Shown here piece by piece: positions 6,516 through 13,744 of a stretch of DNA of 20,872 nt. The notes beneath the pieces are model-generated. The model worked only from the letters and a program-made list of their open reading frames with translations, was not told where the DNA came from and did not search any database. How positions within the stretch are numbered: the first letter of the stretch is position 1; the number at the start of each line of letters is the position of its first letter. The translations under genes were made by a program, and so were the position numbers. This stretch comes from Bacillota bacterium (GTDB taxonomy: Bacteria > Bacillota > Clostridia > Oscillospirales > Acutalibacteraceae). The stretch spans positions 1 through 20,872 of the forward strand of contig JAEWUH010000165.1 in the NCBI GenBank assembly GCA_023397245.1, given 5' to 3'.

Positions 6516-8096
6516 TTACTGTAAGAGTTTGAGGACGTTCTGCGGCTGCGTATTTGCCTGAGAGAGCATGGACTGTGCAGCGGAAACAAGAACCTGGTTC
6601 TTGGTGAAGTCCATCATTTCCTTGGCCATGTCAACGTCGCGGATACGGCTCTCAGCGGAGGTTAAGTTCTCGCTGGTAGTACCCAGGTTGTTGACGGTGT
6701 GCTCAAGTCTGTTCTGCAGAGCACCAAGATCAGCTCTTGTGGTAGAAACGGTGTTGATTGCTGTGGAAATAACATCGATTGCAGCCTTAGCGTCAGACTG
6801 AGTCGCAACGGAAATGCTTGTTAAGCCAAGACCCGCTGTGCTCATATTGGCAACGCTCAAAGAAACCTGCTGGTCAGAAGCGGTGCTGTCGCCGATCTGG
6901 AGGACCAAACCGTCGGAACCTGTTCCGGTACCATCGGTAACAACATTGAGAGGATTAGTGCCAAATCCACTGGTAGCACCCGCGATGGTGCCAGCAGTTT
7001 GAGTCCCGGCAAAAGAAGCTTCCCAACTGGTAATTCCTGCGCCTTTCAGCATTGTATTGATATCATCTGATGAATAACTTTTGGTTGAGTCTAAGTTAAT
7101 TGTAACAACTCCGGATGCATTGCTAACACTTTGAGTTCCTGACGAAGTCGAAAATTGAAAGCTATCAATCCCGGTGACCCCAGATTTTGTAGCGGTAAAC
7201 TTATAACCAGAATCATAACCGACGACATCTTTCGCATAGGTGGAAGCGGTAGTGGTCGGAGCTACGAAAGTCATCGAGCCCATGTTTACATTGACATCGG
7301 TCGAAGCACCGGTAGTAACACCACCAGTGACCGTAACGCCGGCGAGAGCAGCATTACCGGTGGTATTCCCTGCATAAGCAGCGGCAATAGCCTGTTGAAT
7401 CTCAGTGTTAGCGAATGTGGTGGAACCGCTGGCGGCAACGGTATTCGGTTTAAAGGTAAGAGTAAGAACTTTTGTACCAGCATTCCAGCCTACTGTAATG
7501 CCGGAAGCAGTACCGGTAGCGGAAGTATTGGCACCGTCTGCTGCACTGTCAGTTACAAAATTTACGGTCGTACCGGCAGCTAAACCAGTCAAGGTTACGT
7601 TAGTCGCGACATCTGTGGTTACACCAACCTTTGTGGTCGCAGTTAACGCAGTGGCAGTTGCTGTGTTGCCAGCCAAAGAACCATCCAACAGGTTGATCTT
7701 GTTGAAGTTTGTGGAAGTGGAGATTCTGTCGATTTCACTCTTCAGAGAGGTAACTTCCTTCTGGATATTCTCACGGTCGACTGCGTTCTGGTAGGTGCCG
7801 TTGGAGGACTGGGTTGCCAGCTCTTTCATTCTCTGCAGGATGGAAGCGGTCTCGTTGAGTCCGCCTTCAGCGGTCTGCACAAGGGAAATACCGTCGTTCG
7901 CGTTGTTGGTTGCCTGATCGAGTCCGCGGATCTGGCTGCGCATTTTTTCGGAAATTGCAAGGCCTGCGGCGTCGTCAGCGGCACTGTTGATACGGTAGCC
8001 GGAAGACAGCTTCTGGATGTTCTTGCTCAGCGCGGTGTTGTTGCCGGCATATTGTCTGTTCGCATTGATAGCGGAAATGTTGTGTTGAATACGCAT
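6516..8096 (-). CDS. fliC: Flagellin, filament subunit
   Basis: This 526-residue flagellin is exported through the flagellar type III channel and forms the filament. The N-terminal D0/D1 (residues 1-140: MRIQHNISAINA, KLSSGYRINSAADDAAG, LQRMKELATQSSNGT) and C-terminal D1/D0 (about 430-526, ending in LKLLQ) are well conserved. The middle (about 141-430) is variable, Thr/Ala/Gly-rich and contains two related modules (208-259, 329-364) resembling modules in FlgL. R89, L93 and E114 match the TLR5 contact residues known in enteric flagellins. Start ATG 8094-8096 follows a strong AGGAGGAAAC site; the frame stays open to 8258, but that extension lies in the leader. Expression probably depends on the sigma-28-like promoter at 8291-8317 and on CsrA/FliW acting on the leader. 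Confidence 0.97.
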   Translation of the reverse strand: MRIQHNISAINANRQYAGNNTALSKNIQKLSSGYRINSAADDAAGLAISEKMRSQIRGLDQATNNANDGISLVQTAEGGLNETASILQRMKELATQSSNGTYQNAVDRENIQKEVTSLKSEIDRISTSTNFNKINLLDGSLAGNTATATALTATTKVGVTTDVATNVTLTGLAAGTTVNFVTDSAADGANTSATGTASGITVGWNAGTKVLTLTFKPNTVAASGSTTFANTEIQQAIAAAYAGNTTGNAALAGVTVTGGVTTGASTDVNVNMGSMTFVAPTTTASTYAKDVVGYDSGYKFTATKSGVTGIDSFQFSTSSGTQSVSNASGVVTINLDSTKSYSSDDINTMLKGAGITSWEASFAGTQTAGTIAGATSGFGTNPLNVVTDGTGTGSDGLVLQIGDSTASDQQVSLSVANMSTAGLGLTSISVATQSDAKAAIDVISTAINTVSTTRADLGALQNRLEHTVNNLGTTSENLTSAESRIRDVDMAKEMMDFTKNQVLVSAAQSMLSQANTQPQNVLKLLQ

Positions 8097-8284
8097 AATA
8101 GTTTCCTCCTGAATTTTGTTTTTGTTCGTGTGGCGTAATCGCCATTCACGTTTTTCATAAAGAACTTCCCTGTTCTTTGCTGTAGGCTTTCGCCCTGGGT
8201 TGCGACGATTTCCGGTTCCCGCCCCAACGGGCCCTGCAGGGGTAAAACCGAAGATCAATGATTACCTTTGAATTTTTGCTTACA
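8097..8284 (-). promoter_or_regulatory. Structured fliC leader with putative CsrA sites
   Basis: The roughly 190-base leader contains a 7-bp hairpin with AGGGAA in its loop (8159-8178, arms AAAGAAC/GTTCTTT) and a second GGAGGA inside the ribosome site. GGA in a loop plus GGA at the ribosome site is the layout of the two CsrA sites in Bacillus hag mRNA. Between them lies a hairpin (8127-8150, core GGCG/CGCC). Further upstream are a CCCTGCAGGG palindrome (8232-8241) and more GGA motifs. CsrA binding is inferred, not shown. Confidence 0.6.
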
Positions 8285-8290
8285 CCCTAT

Positions 8291-8317
8291 ATTTCGGTGA
8301 AATCTGGAAATTGTTTA
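8291..8317 (-). promoter_or_regulatory. Sigma-28 (SigD/FliA)-type promoter of fliC
   Basis: On the minus strand TAAA (8314-8317), 15 bp, then ACCGAAAT (8291-8298), 6 of 8 matches to the GCCGATAT-type -10. A-rich tracts just upstream (8321-8350) could act as an UP element, helping the imperfect -10. Confidence 0.75.
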
Positions 8318-8365
8318 GTCTTTTTTTAGGGTTTTATAAAATTTTTTTTGTTATTGTATCGGATA

Positions 8366-8590
8366 TTATTTCAGCAGGCTTTTCAGCTTATTCAGCGCCT
8401 GCTGCTGCGGCGCAATGCTGGCTTCCCGGTTCAGGCTGCGGGTTTCCAGAAGCTCCTTGCGCACGATGGGGACTTCCTTTGGCGCTTTAATGCAGAGCTT
8501 CGCCCGATCGCCGCTGATTTCGGACAGGATGATTTCGATATTGTCGCCGATGATGATGGATTCCGAGACCTTTCGGCTGATAACTAGCAC
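8366..8590 (-). CDS. csrA: Translational regulator CsrA
   Basis: This 74-residue RNA-binding homodimer in Firmicutes represses flagellin translation by covering GGA sites at its ribosome site. The N-terminus MLVISRKVSESIIIGDNIEI is diagnostic, followed by the RNA-contacting IKAPKEVPIVRKEL region. The start is GTG (8588-8590) behind AAAGGAGG, 7 bases upstream. It overlaps the end of fliW by 7 bases, so the two are translationally coupled and made in fixed proportion, which fits FliW being the CsrA antagonist. The C-terminal tail after residue 55 (SIAPQQQALNKLKSLLK) is helical; in Bacillus this tail region helps bind FliW. No terminator is seen before the fliC promoter, so some read-through into fliC is possible. 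Confidence 0.96.
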   Translation of the reverse strand: MLVISRKVSESIIIGDNIEIILSEISGDRAKLCIKAPKEVPIVRKELLETRSLNREASIAPQQQALNKLKSLLK

Positions 8591-9024
8591 GGAGAATCCT
8601 CCTTTGCGAAAAGCTTATAGCGGATGGGGTAATCGGAATTTTCCAGAATGATCTGCTTTGCCCGCTTTGTGGTCACATCAATGACGATGGGGGATTTCAG
8701 GTTTACCACGGAATCCGCAAGGTTTGGCCGAATGACCGCGATGACCAGCACAACGAAATTGGAAGCGTCGGTCTCCCCAAAATATTCCAGATCAGCCTGC
8801 GTGAAAACAGGATCGTAATGATTGACTATGGCGTAAGGGTCGATCACGATAAAGGAAGGAATTTGAGCATTCGAGTTCTGCAGGTTCCAGATGATATTAC
8901 TGTCATCCTCCTGAAACAGCTGGAATTCCTTAACGTCCTCAAAGCCTAAAATACCCTCGTCAAAACGGATGATGTTCCGGCTCTCGCTGCCGGTGCTGAT
9001 GGATTCTTCCTGCTTCGTGTCCAT
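8584..9024 (-). CDS. fliW: Flagellar assembly factor FliW
   Basis: This 146-residue FliW binds flagellin or CsrA and releases CsrA from flagellin mRNA when flagellin is short. Family features are IRFDEGILGFEDVKEFQLF near the N-terminus, then IPSFIVIDPYAIV and the terminal IILENSDYPIRYKLF. ATG 9024 is chosen because GGGAGGATATT immediately precedes it; an in-frame TTG at 9048 lies upstream of that ribosome site. fliW overlaps csrA and stands beside fliC, giving the complete FliW-CsrA-flagellin circuit. Only about 40 bases separate it from the terminator at 9067-9090, and I see no clear promoter there, so it may depend on read-through from flgL or on a non-consensus promoter. Confidence 0.94.
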   Translation of the reverse strand: MDTKQEESISTGSESRNIIRFDEGILGFEDVKEFQLFQEDDSNIIWNLQNSNAQIPSFIVIDPYAIVNHYDPVFTQADLEYFGETDASNFVVLVIAVIRPNLADSVVNLKSPIVIDVTTKRAKQIILENSDYPIRYKLFAKEDSPC

Positions 9025-9066
9025 AATATCCTCCCAATTATTCATCAAAATATTGGCGCTGAATTA

Positions 9067-9090
9067 CAAAAAAGCCTCCCGCAGGAGGCT
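9067..9090 (-). terminator. Rho-independent terminator of the flgM-flgL operon
   Basis: On the minus strand, AGCCTCC (9084-9090) and GGAGGCT (9073-9079) form a 7-bp stem with a 4-base loop, followed by T6 (9073 down to 9068). It separates the flgM...flgL operon from fliW-csrA. Confidence 0.9.
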
Positions 9091-9102
9091 GTGATGCGAT
9101 TG

Positions 9103-9366
9103 TTATCCTTTGACGTCAAAGGATTTTTGTTTTTTTACTAAGCCGGGAACATCTTCCGTCCGCGAGTATTCCTTTACAAGATATTCCATGTTCAGGCTGC
9201 CGGTGTTATTCTGGTTCTGCTTGCACCATTCAAAACGGAATTTCTCCGTTTCGTACTGTGCGTAAAGATCCTGCGGTTTATTCTTGCGCGGAGTGGAATT
9301 AAAAAGCTTCAGCGCGTTGTCAAGATCGGACTGCGCCCGAAAGTCCTTGTCGTTTTGATTCTCCAT
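9103..9366 (-). CDS. Small hypothetical protein in the flagellar cluster
   Basis: I do not recognise this 87-residue protein. ATG 9364-9366 (MENQNDKDFRAQ) is preferred, with a GAAGG site about 10 bases upstream; the frame stays open to 9501 but would then overlap the end of flgL with atypical sequence. The product is very hydrophilic, rich in Asn, Gln and Lys, with no membrane or signal segment and one Cys. It lies 74 bases after flgL and just before the operon terminator, so it is the last gene of the sigma-28 operon. Other Firmicutes carry unrelated small genes at this position between flgL and fliW (yviE in Bacillus). A late flagellar role such as chaperone or regulator is a guess from position only. 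Confidence 0.65.
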   Translation of the reverse strand: MENQNDKDFRAQSDLDNALKLFNSTPRKNKPQDLYAQYETEKFRFEWCKQNQNNTGSLNMEYLVKEYSRTEDVPGLVKKQKSFDVKG

Positions 9367-9440
9367 GAAATATCGGCCTTCTTTCGCCGGATTCCGCGCC
9401 GGGATTGACGCTACCGGTTCATCGCTTAAGCTCCGGCAGT

Positions 9441-11012
9441 CTATCTCATATAATCCAGAATGGTCGACTCGATCAGCTTTGTGCCGATCTGCAGCGCGCA
9501 CTGATATCCGTAATATTTGGTCGTATAATTCTGATAGGCGTCGATGGTATCCACATTGGCCGCCTCGTCCAACGCGTCGCTCGCGTTGTCCCCCACGTCG
9601 GTAAGCCGATCTTCCATTGAACTCAGAAACGTTGAATTGGTGCCGGACGTGGTAATGGCGGAGGAGAGCAAATCCGACTGGTCGTTAAACTGATTGATAT
9701 ACGTTGTTACCGTGTCGAAAGAATAATTGGTATTTTCCAGTTGGTCGGCAATCTGGTCAAGCAGCGTGTAAAGATTATTGGACATACCCGTTCCGGTGCC
9801 GTCCGCAGAACCGTACCCCAATACGGAAATACCCGGTACGGAAACATTAAACGCGCTTTGCGAATTCAGATTTCCGTTCGAGTCAAAGCTAAGCCCGGAA
9901 CCGATATCCACATAGCACTTTTCGTTGGAGAGCGCCTTTAAACCGGCCTGTCCTACGGTATTCGCCGCAATCGAAACGGGAAGTTGGGAAGAACTTAATG
10001 CGGTAGTTCCGGCGGTTACCGTTGTGCTCAGATTCCCGCTCATTGAGGCGTTGGAAAATTCGGAATTGCTTTTCAGCACTTTAAGCAGGTCTTCCGCCGT
10101 AGTACTTGAAGTAATGTTCATGGAAACGGTAACGGTTGAACCGGAAGTGCTTACGCCTGCGGAGCCGTTCTGCACGACAAGATTGGTATAGGTTGTATTG
10201 CCCAGATTCAGCTGCGCGTCGGTGCCGATTTTTGCGGTGGTTTGGGCGGTGTCCGAGGCAACCGGACGCTGTGTGTCGCCGGTCATGGAAGCGCCGGAAA
10301 ATTTGGAGTCTGTCTTTAAGGCGGTCAGCAGGTCTTCATTCGTTTTTCCGGATGATAAATCCATGTTCACGGTGATGGTACTTGTGCCCGAATCAATATT
10401 GACGACGGGGGAAACGGTACTGTTCGCTATTTTAATCGTATAGCCGTCATACGTTCCGGCAGTATCGCCTAAGGTAATCGATACGCCGTTGATGGTCGTT
10501 GACGTGCCGGCCGCGATTTTTCCGGTATTCACATCGATTCCCCGGTAGAGGAGGTTTCCGCTGTCGTCCACGGTAAACGGCGCTTCGGAGGTGCCGGAGC
10601 CGCCGAACAGGTAGTTCCCGCCGTATTTTACGTTTGCGTCGGATACGATGGAAGCCTGAAGTGTGCGCAGCTTGTTGGCAATCGTCGCCCGGTCGGAGGC
10701 CGAAGTAGTGCCGGTGATCGCTTTCAGGCAGTCGGTGGACTTGATCTTATTCACAACGGTCTGGATCGATGTAATAGAGGATTCCTGCGTTTTCACAGTG
10801 TCCTCAAGGGCGCTTACGTTGGATTGGTAGCTGGTGTTTTCACTGACCTCCTGCCTGAACCGGTAGGCTTTAATGGAGGATACGGGATCCTCGCTCGCTT
10901 TTTCAAATTTCCGGTAAGTGGTGTTCATGGTTTCCGCTTTCATAAGCGCTTCATAGTTTTTATTCAGATTTTTATAATAGGACTTGGAAGCCATATTCAT
11001 CGTAACGCGCAT
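9441..11012 (-). CDS. flgL: Hook-filament junction protein FlgL (HAP3)
   Basis: This 523-residue protein joins the FlgK ring to the filament. The flagellin-like N-terminus (MRVTMNMASKSYYKNLN; KASEDPVSS near 38-46), the YGGNYLFGG motif (130-138) and the C-terminal helix (ALQIGTKLIESTILDYMR) identify it. It is much longer than the usual 300-residue FlgL. The extra length sits in the middle and includes two tandem related modules (about 190-247 and 274-328), each a beta-strand pair followed by an EDLL..LK helix and FS.ASM.G; similar modules occur in the neighbouring flagellin. Start ATG 11010-11012 has a strong AAGGAGGATTC site, 28 bases after flgK. Confidence 0.95.
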   Translation of the reverse strand: MRVTMNMASKSYYKNLNKNYEALMKAETMNTTYRKFEKASEDPVSSIKAYRFRQEVSENTSYQSNVSALEDTVKTQESSITSIQTVVNKIKSTDCLKAITGTTSASDRATIANKLRTLQASIVSDANVKYGGNYLFGGSGTSEAPFTVDDSGNLLYRGIDVNTGKIAAGTSTTINGVSITLGDTAGTYDGYTIKIANSTVSPVVNIDSGTSTITVNMDLSSGKTNEDLLTALKTDSKFSGASMTGDTQRPVASDTAQTTAKIGTDAQLNLGNTTYTNLVVQNGSAGVSTSGSTVTVSMNITSSTTAEDLLKVLKSNSEFSNASMSGNLSTTVTAGTTALSSSQLPVSIAANTVGQAGLKALSNEKCYVDIGSGLSFDSNGNLNSQSAFNVSVPGISVLGYGSADGTGTGMSNNLYTLLDQIADQLENTNYSFDTVTTYINQFNDQSDLLSSAITTSGTNSTFLSSMEDRLTDVGDNASDALDEAANVDTIDAYQNYTTKYYGYQCALQIGTKLIESTILDYMR

Positions 11013-11040
11013 TACTGAATCCTCCTTTTCACGTCATCCG

Positions 11041-12591
11041 TTATACGATACCCATTTCGTTGATCAGCGTATCCAGCATTTCGTTGATGGTGGTCATAAA
11101 TCTGGAAGAAGCGCTGAACGCCTGATTGTATTTGATCATATTGATTCCTTCTTCGTTGATATCAACGGAAGAAACCGAAGCCCTTTCGGTATCGGTGGAG
11201 TCAAGCTCGGAGTCCGCGGTATCCTTTTCCCGCTGGACGTCCTTTGCCTGCAGGGCGAGAACCGTGTTTGTAACGGTAGACATATAGGAATTTACCGATG
11301 CCGTGAACAGCGCCGTACCGCTGTTGGAATTGTCGGCGGCGGTTGTGAAATCGGTTTTCTGCGACAGGGCATTAATCATCGAAAGCAGGTTGCTGCCATC
11401 GGTACCGGCTGTGCCGGTTGTAGATTCGCTCTTTGTAGTGGTAAGATAAGCGGAAGCGGCGTTTTCCCATTTCTTCGAAACGGAAATATTGGACGCGGTT
11501 ATCGTGGAGTTACTGCTATCCGAGGATTCGAAAAGCGGCTTGTTCGTGCCCGCGGAGTCGGTGCTGTTCTGCTTATTCATGATACCGGCAAACTGGTTGG
11601 CAAGCTTGTCCAGCATTTTCTCGTAATAGCCGATACCGCGGATCGGATCGGTGCCTGAACTGACGGCTGTTCCGAATTCGCCCTCGTCGTTCAGCATTTT
11701 GCAGTATCCGCCGATGGTGCCGGTTGTAATGTAGACTGACGACGCAACCGTATTGGAGGCAGAATCTTTTATATCCATGGTATGGTTTGCGTTCATGCTG
11801 AGCGTATTGTAATCGCCGCCGTCTACGAGAGTATGGGAGCTGCCGTCGCTCGCAACGAGGCTGATGGTAAGCTTGCTGACGGTGGTTACGCCGGCCGCTT
11901 CCGTACTGTTCTCCACCTTGATGTTCATGCAGTTTGAAAGCTCGTCGATCGCGGTATTCAGCTTGTCCTTGATTTCCAGCGCGGAAGAACCGGAAAGCTC
12001 TGCACTGCGAATCTGTTTATTGTAGGAAGCGATGCTTTTTACAAGATCGTTTACGTTCGATACGTCGGTGGTCAGGGAGGTTTCCGCACTTTCCCGGGCG
12101 TCTTCCAGCTTTTTGGCCGTATAGTTAAACGCGTTTGCCAGAAGGGAGGAGGAGGTTTTAACGGTATTCTCCAGGCTGCTGTCGGTAGGCGTTTGCGAAT
12201 ATGTCTGAAGCTGGGATATAAAATCTTCTATGCGGGAGCTGATCCCTTCGGTTACGGTTTCATCAAAGACGTTCTCAATATCCGATAAAGTTCCTCTTTT
12301 TGCGGTCGCTTCACCGGCTTCCGTGCTTTTTTCTCGGAAGCGGATATCAAGATACGGATCTCTGCTCTGCGAGGTTTTGGTGCAGATAACCCCCTCGCCG
12401 GTCTGAAGGCTTGCCCCGGCGATGCGCATATTGCCCTGCGCCGGTTCCAGCGAATAAGTATCCACCGTCTGCTTCGTGTAGCCCTCCGTATTCACGTTCG
12501 TCATATTCTGGCCGGTAATCTGCAGGCCGGCACGGGAAGCCTGGACCCCGCTTTTCGCGATATATAGTCCGGAAAAAGTAGATAATGACAT
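11041..12591 (-). CDS. flgK: Hook-filament junction protein FlgK (HAP1)
   Basis: This 516-residue protein forms the first junction layer on the hook. The N-terminus shows the rod/hook signature (SGVQASRAGLQITGQNMTNV, then NTEGYTKQTV), with an AGASLQTGEGV strand. The C-terminus has the matching coiled-coil signature (SSVDINEEGINMIKYNQAF, then AASSRFM-like SASSRFMTTINEMLDTLI). The Ser/Thr-rich middle (about 200-440) is the variable outer domain. Start ATG 12589-12591 follows AAGGGGGAG; the stop of flgN is 11 bases upstream, so the genes are tightly linked. It probably uses FlgN as export chaperone. Transcription should come from the sigma-28 promoter at 13480-13506. Confidence 0.96.
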   Translation of the reverse strand: MSLSTFSGLYIAKSGVQASRAGLQITGQNMTNVNTEGYTKQTVDTYSLEPAQGNMRIAGASLQTGEGVICTKTSQSRDPYLDIRFREKSTEAGEATAKRGTLSDIENVFDETVTEGISSRIEDFISQLQTYSQTPTDSSLENTVKTSSSLLANAFNYTAKKLEDARESAETSLTTDVSNVNDLVKSIASYNKQIRSAELSGSSALEIKDKLNTAIDELSNCMNIKVENSTEAAGVTTVSKLTISLVASDGSSHTLVDGGDYNTLSMNANHTMDIKDSASNTVASSVYITTGTIGGYCKMLNDEGEFGTAVSSGTDPIRGIGYYEKMLDKLANQFAGIMNKQNSTDSAGTNKPLFESSDSSNSTITASNISVSKKWENAASAYLTTTKSESTTGTAGTDGSNLLSMINALSQKTDFTTAADNSNSGTALFTASVNSYMSTVTNTVLALQAKDVQREKDTADSELDSTDTERASVSSVDINEEGINMIKYNQAFSASSRFMTTINEMLDTLINEMGIV

Positions 12592-12602
12592 GTTGCTCCC
12601 CC

Positions 12603-13085
12603 TTAAACCTTTTTGGAAAGAATGCTCTTGGAAGCTGCGTTTTCAACAGCCTGTGCATTATACAGTTTTTGAAGGTCCGGCCTGCTTTTCAGCTTTTCCA
12701 GGTTCACTTCAATCCGGTGTAATTTTAATTTGATCAAATAATTACTTTTTAAGTTAGAATGCTTTAAATTTTGCAAAATTTGTGATAAACTGGAATAAAT
12801 TGTAGAAGCTTCTTCTTGAACAGACGAATCCAGCTGCGGAATCACTTCTTTAAAGGTCGCTTTTGGGCATTTTATGTCGGCTATCAGCTTTTCACGTTCC
12901 TTCTCAAGCCCTCTGGCTTTCAGCGTGAAAACCTCTTCCTGTTTTACCTGATCGTCAATCAGTTCAAATTCGCCGCTTACCAGTTTATTGTATTTTTCTG
13001 TTTCTATATGTAAAAACTGTTCGTAGAATGCAAGATACTTTCTGAAAAAAAGTATAAATTCCTCAGATGATGTACGGTCGATCAT
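12603..13085 (-). CDS. flgN: FlgN-family flagellar export chaperone
   Basis: This all-helical, Lys/Glu-rich protein of about 160 residues has weak sequence signatures. Family assignment rests on helical pattern, length, and position between flgM and flgK, the classical place of flgN. FlgN binds the C-terminal ends of FlgK and FlgL and delivers them to the export ATPase. The ATG at 13085 (MIDRTSSEEFI) is preferred, with AAAGGG just upstream; the ATG at 13100 has no ribosome site. The long helices around residues 25-70 and 95-135 fit the antiparallel chaperone fold. It is separated from flgM by 33 bases and from flgK by 11. Confidence 0.82.
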   Translation of the reverse strand: MIDRTSSEEFILFFRKYLAFYEQFLHIETEKYNKLVSGEFELIDDQVKQEEVFTLKARGLEKEREKLIADIKCPKATFKEVIPQLDSSVQEEASTIYSSLSQILQNLKHSNLKSNYLIKLKLHRIEVNLEKLKSRPDLQKLYNAQAVENAASKSILSKKV

Positions 13086-13118
13086 TTTTTTCCCTTTCAT
13101 ATTATATAAAGGTAATAT

Positions 13119-13460
13119 TTATTTATCGCTTACCAGCATAATCTGCGCAAGCTTGCGGGAATCAATTTCGTATTTATTCGAGCTGATCTGTGCCTTTAGG
13201 CTTTCCAGGAATGAAACGTCTTTGTCCTGATTGATATCGGACAAAACCTGATCTCTGGCTTTTGACAGACTGGTGTACTTTACCTGCTGCTGCGAAAGCT
13301 GGATCGTATCAATATTTGCAGGACTCAGACTGCCGCTTTTGCTTACACTCTCGGTGTCCGCTTTACTCTGGGCAGCAGCTGACTGTTCCAATTTCCAAGT
13401 GGAATTGGAATAAAGGCTGGGTATATTATTGGGAATATAACCAGAACATTTCATTGCCAT
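13119..13460 (-). CDS. flgM: Anti-sigma-28 factor FlgM
   Basis: This 113-residue FlgM holds sigma-28 inactive until it is exported through the finished hook. The first 50 residues are low-complexity Ser/Ala/Lys, as expected for its disordered part. The conserved part is IDTIQLSQQQVKYTSLSKAR followed by FLESLKAQISSNKYEIDSRK and LAQIMLV, matching the sigma-binding helices (the usual I..G.Y.vd...iA..ml pattern). ATG 13458-13460 is chosen because GAGGTGA lies 7 bases upstream; the in-frame GTG at 13469 is part of that ribosome site. It is the first gene behind a consensus sigma-28 promoter, so sigma-28 raises its own inhibitor, a negative feedback loop. Confidence 0.88.
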   Translation of the reverse strand: MAMKCSGYIPNNIPSLYSNSTWKLEQSAAAQSKADTESVSKSGSLSPANIDTIQLSQQQVKYTSLSKARDQVLSDINQDKDVSFLESLKAQISSNKYEIDSRKLAQIMLVSDK

Positions 13461-13479
13461 AAGTTTCACCTCAAAACAT

Positions 13480-13506
13480 TTATCGGCATGGAATAAAATA
13501 AATTTA
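13480..13506 (-). promoter_or_regulatory. Consensus sigma-28 promoter of the flgM operon
   Basis: On the minus strand TAAA (13503-13506), exactly 15 bp, then GCCGATAA (13480-13487), an exact match to the flagellar sigma consensus. It drives flgM-flgN-flgK-flgL and the small last gene, and is a better match than the fliC promoter. Confidence 0.95.
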
Positions 13507-13744
13507 GAGAAGTCCGAAAAGATGTAAAAAAATATATATTAACTTTTTGTGAACTTTTTATTACTAAATTATTAAATGTAGTCATATTCTATAACCAAAA
13601 TGGAAAATTTAGTTGACTATTGTCACATTTTGTATATAATTAATGGTGTAATGTCACAGTATTTCTAGATTTATGGTTATTATTTGCTTGATCCTTCCTT
13701 CTTATGACGAATATTCCGAATTGAACATTACGGGGGTGCTTTTT
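13507..13744. other. Divergent flagellar intergenic region
   Basis: This AT-rich region lies between the minus-strand sigma-28 promoter and the flgB start. It carries the sigma-A promoter at 13613-13640, two TGTCACA repeats (13621-13627 and 13652-13658) and a flgB leader of about 97 bases. No gene and no riboswitch pattern that I recognise is present. Confidence 0.7.
13613..13640 (+). promoter_or_regulatory. Sigma-A promoter of the flgB-fliK operon
   Basis: TTGACT (13613-13618), a 16-bp spacer, then TATAAT (13635-13640). The direct repeat TGTCACA falls once in the spacer (13621-13627) and once just downstream (13652-13658), 31 bp apart (about three helical turns), which suggests a regulator binding on one face of the DNA. 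Confidence 0.85.

Noticed and set aside
8097..8258. 54-residue N-terminal extension of flagellin
   Set aside because: The conserved flagellin N-terminus and the AGGAGGAAAC site place the start at 8096. The extension covers the structured leader and starts without a ribosome site.
13648..13744. Cyclic-di-GMP riboswitch in the flgB leader
   Set aside because: The leader is about 97 bases, AT-rich, and lacks the conserved GEMM core or a terminator hairpin.
13673..13744. Upstream extension of FlgB
   Set aside because: There is no ribosome site before 13673. GGGGGTG at 13732 points to TTG 13745, giving the family's usual length.
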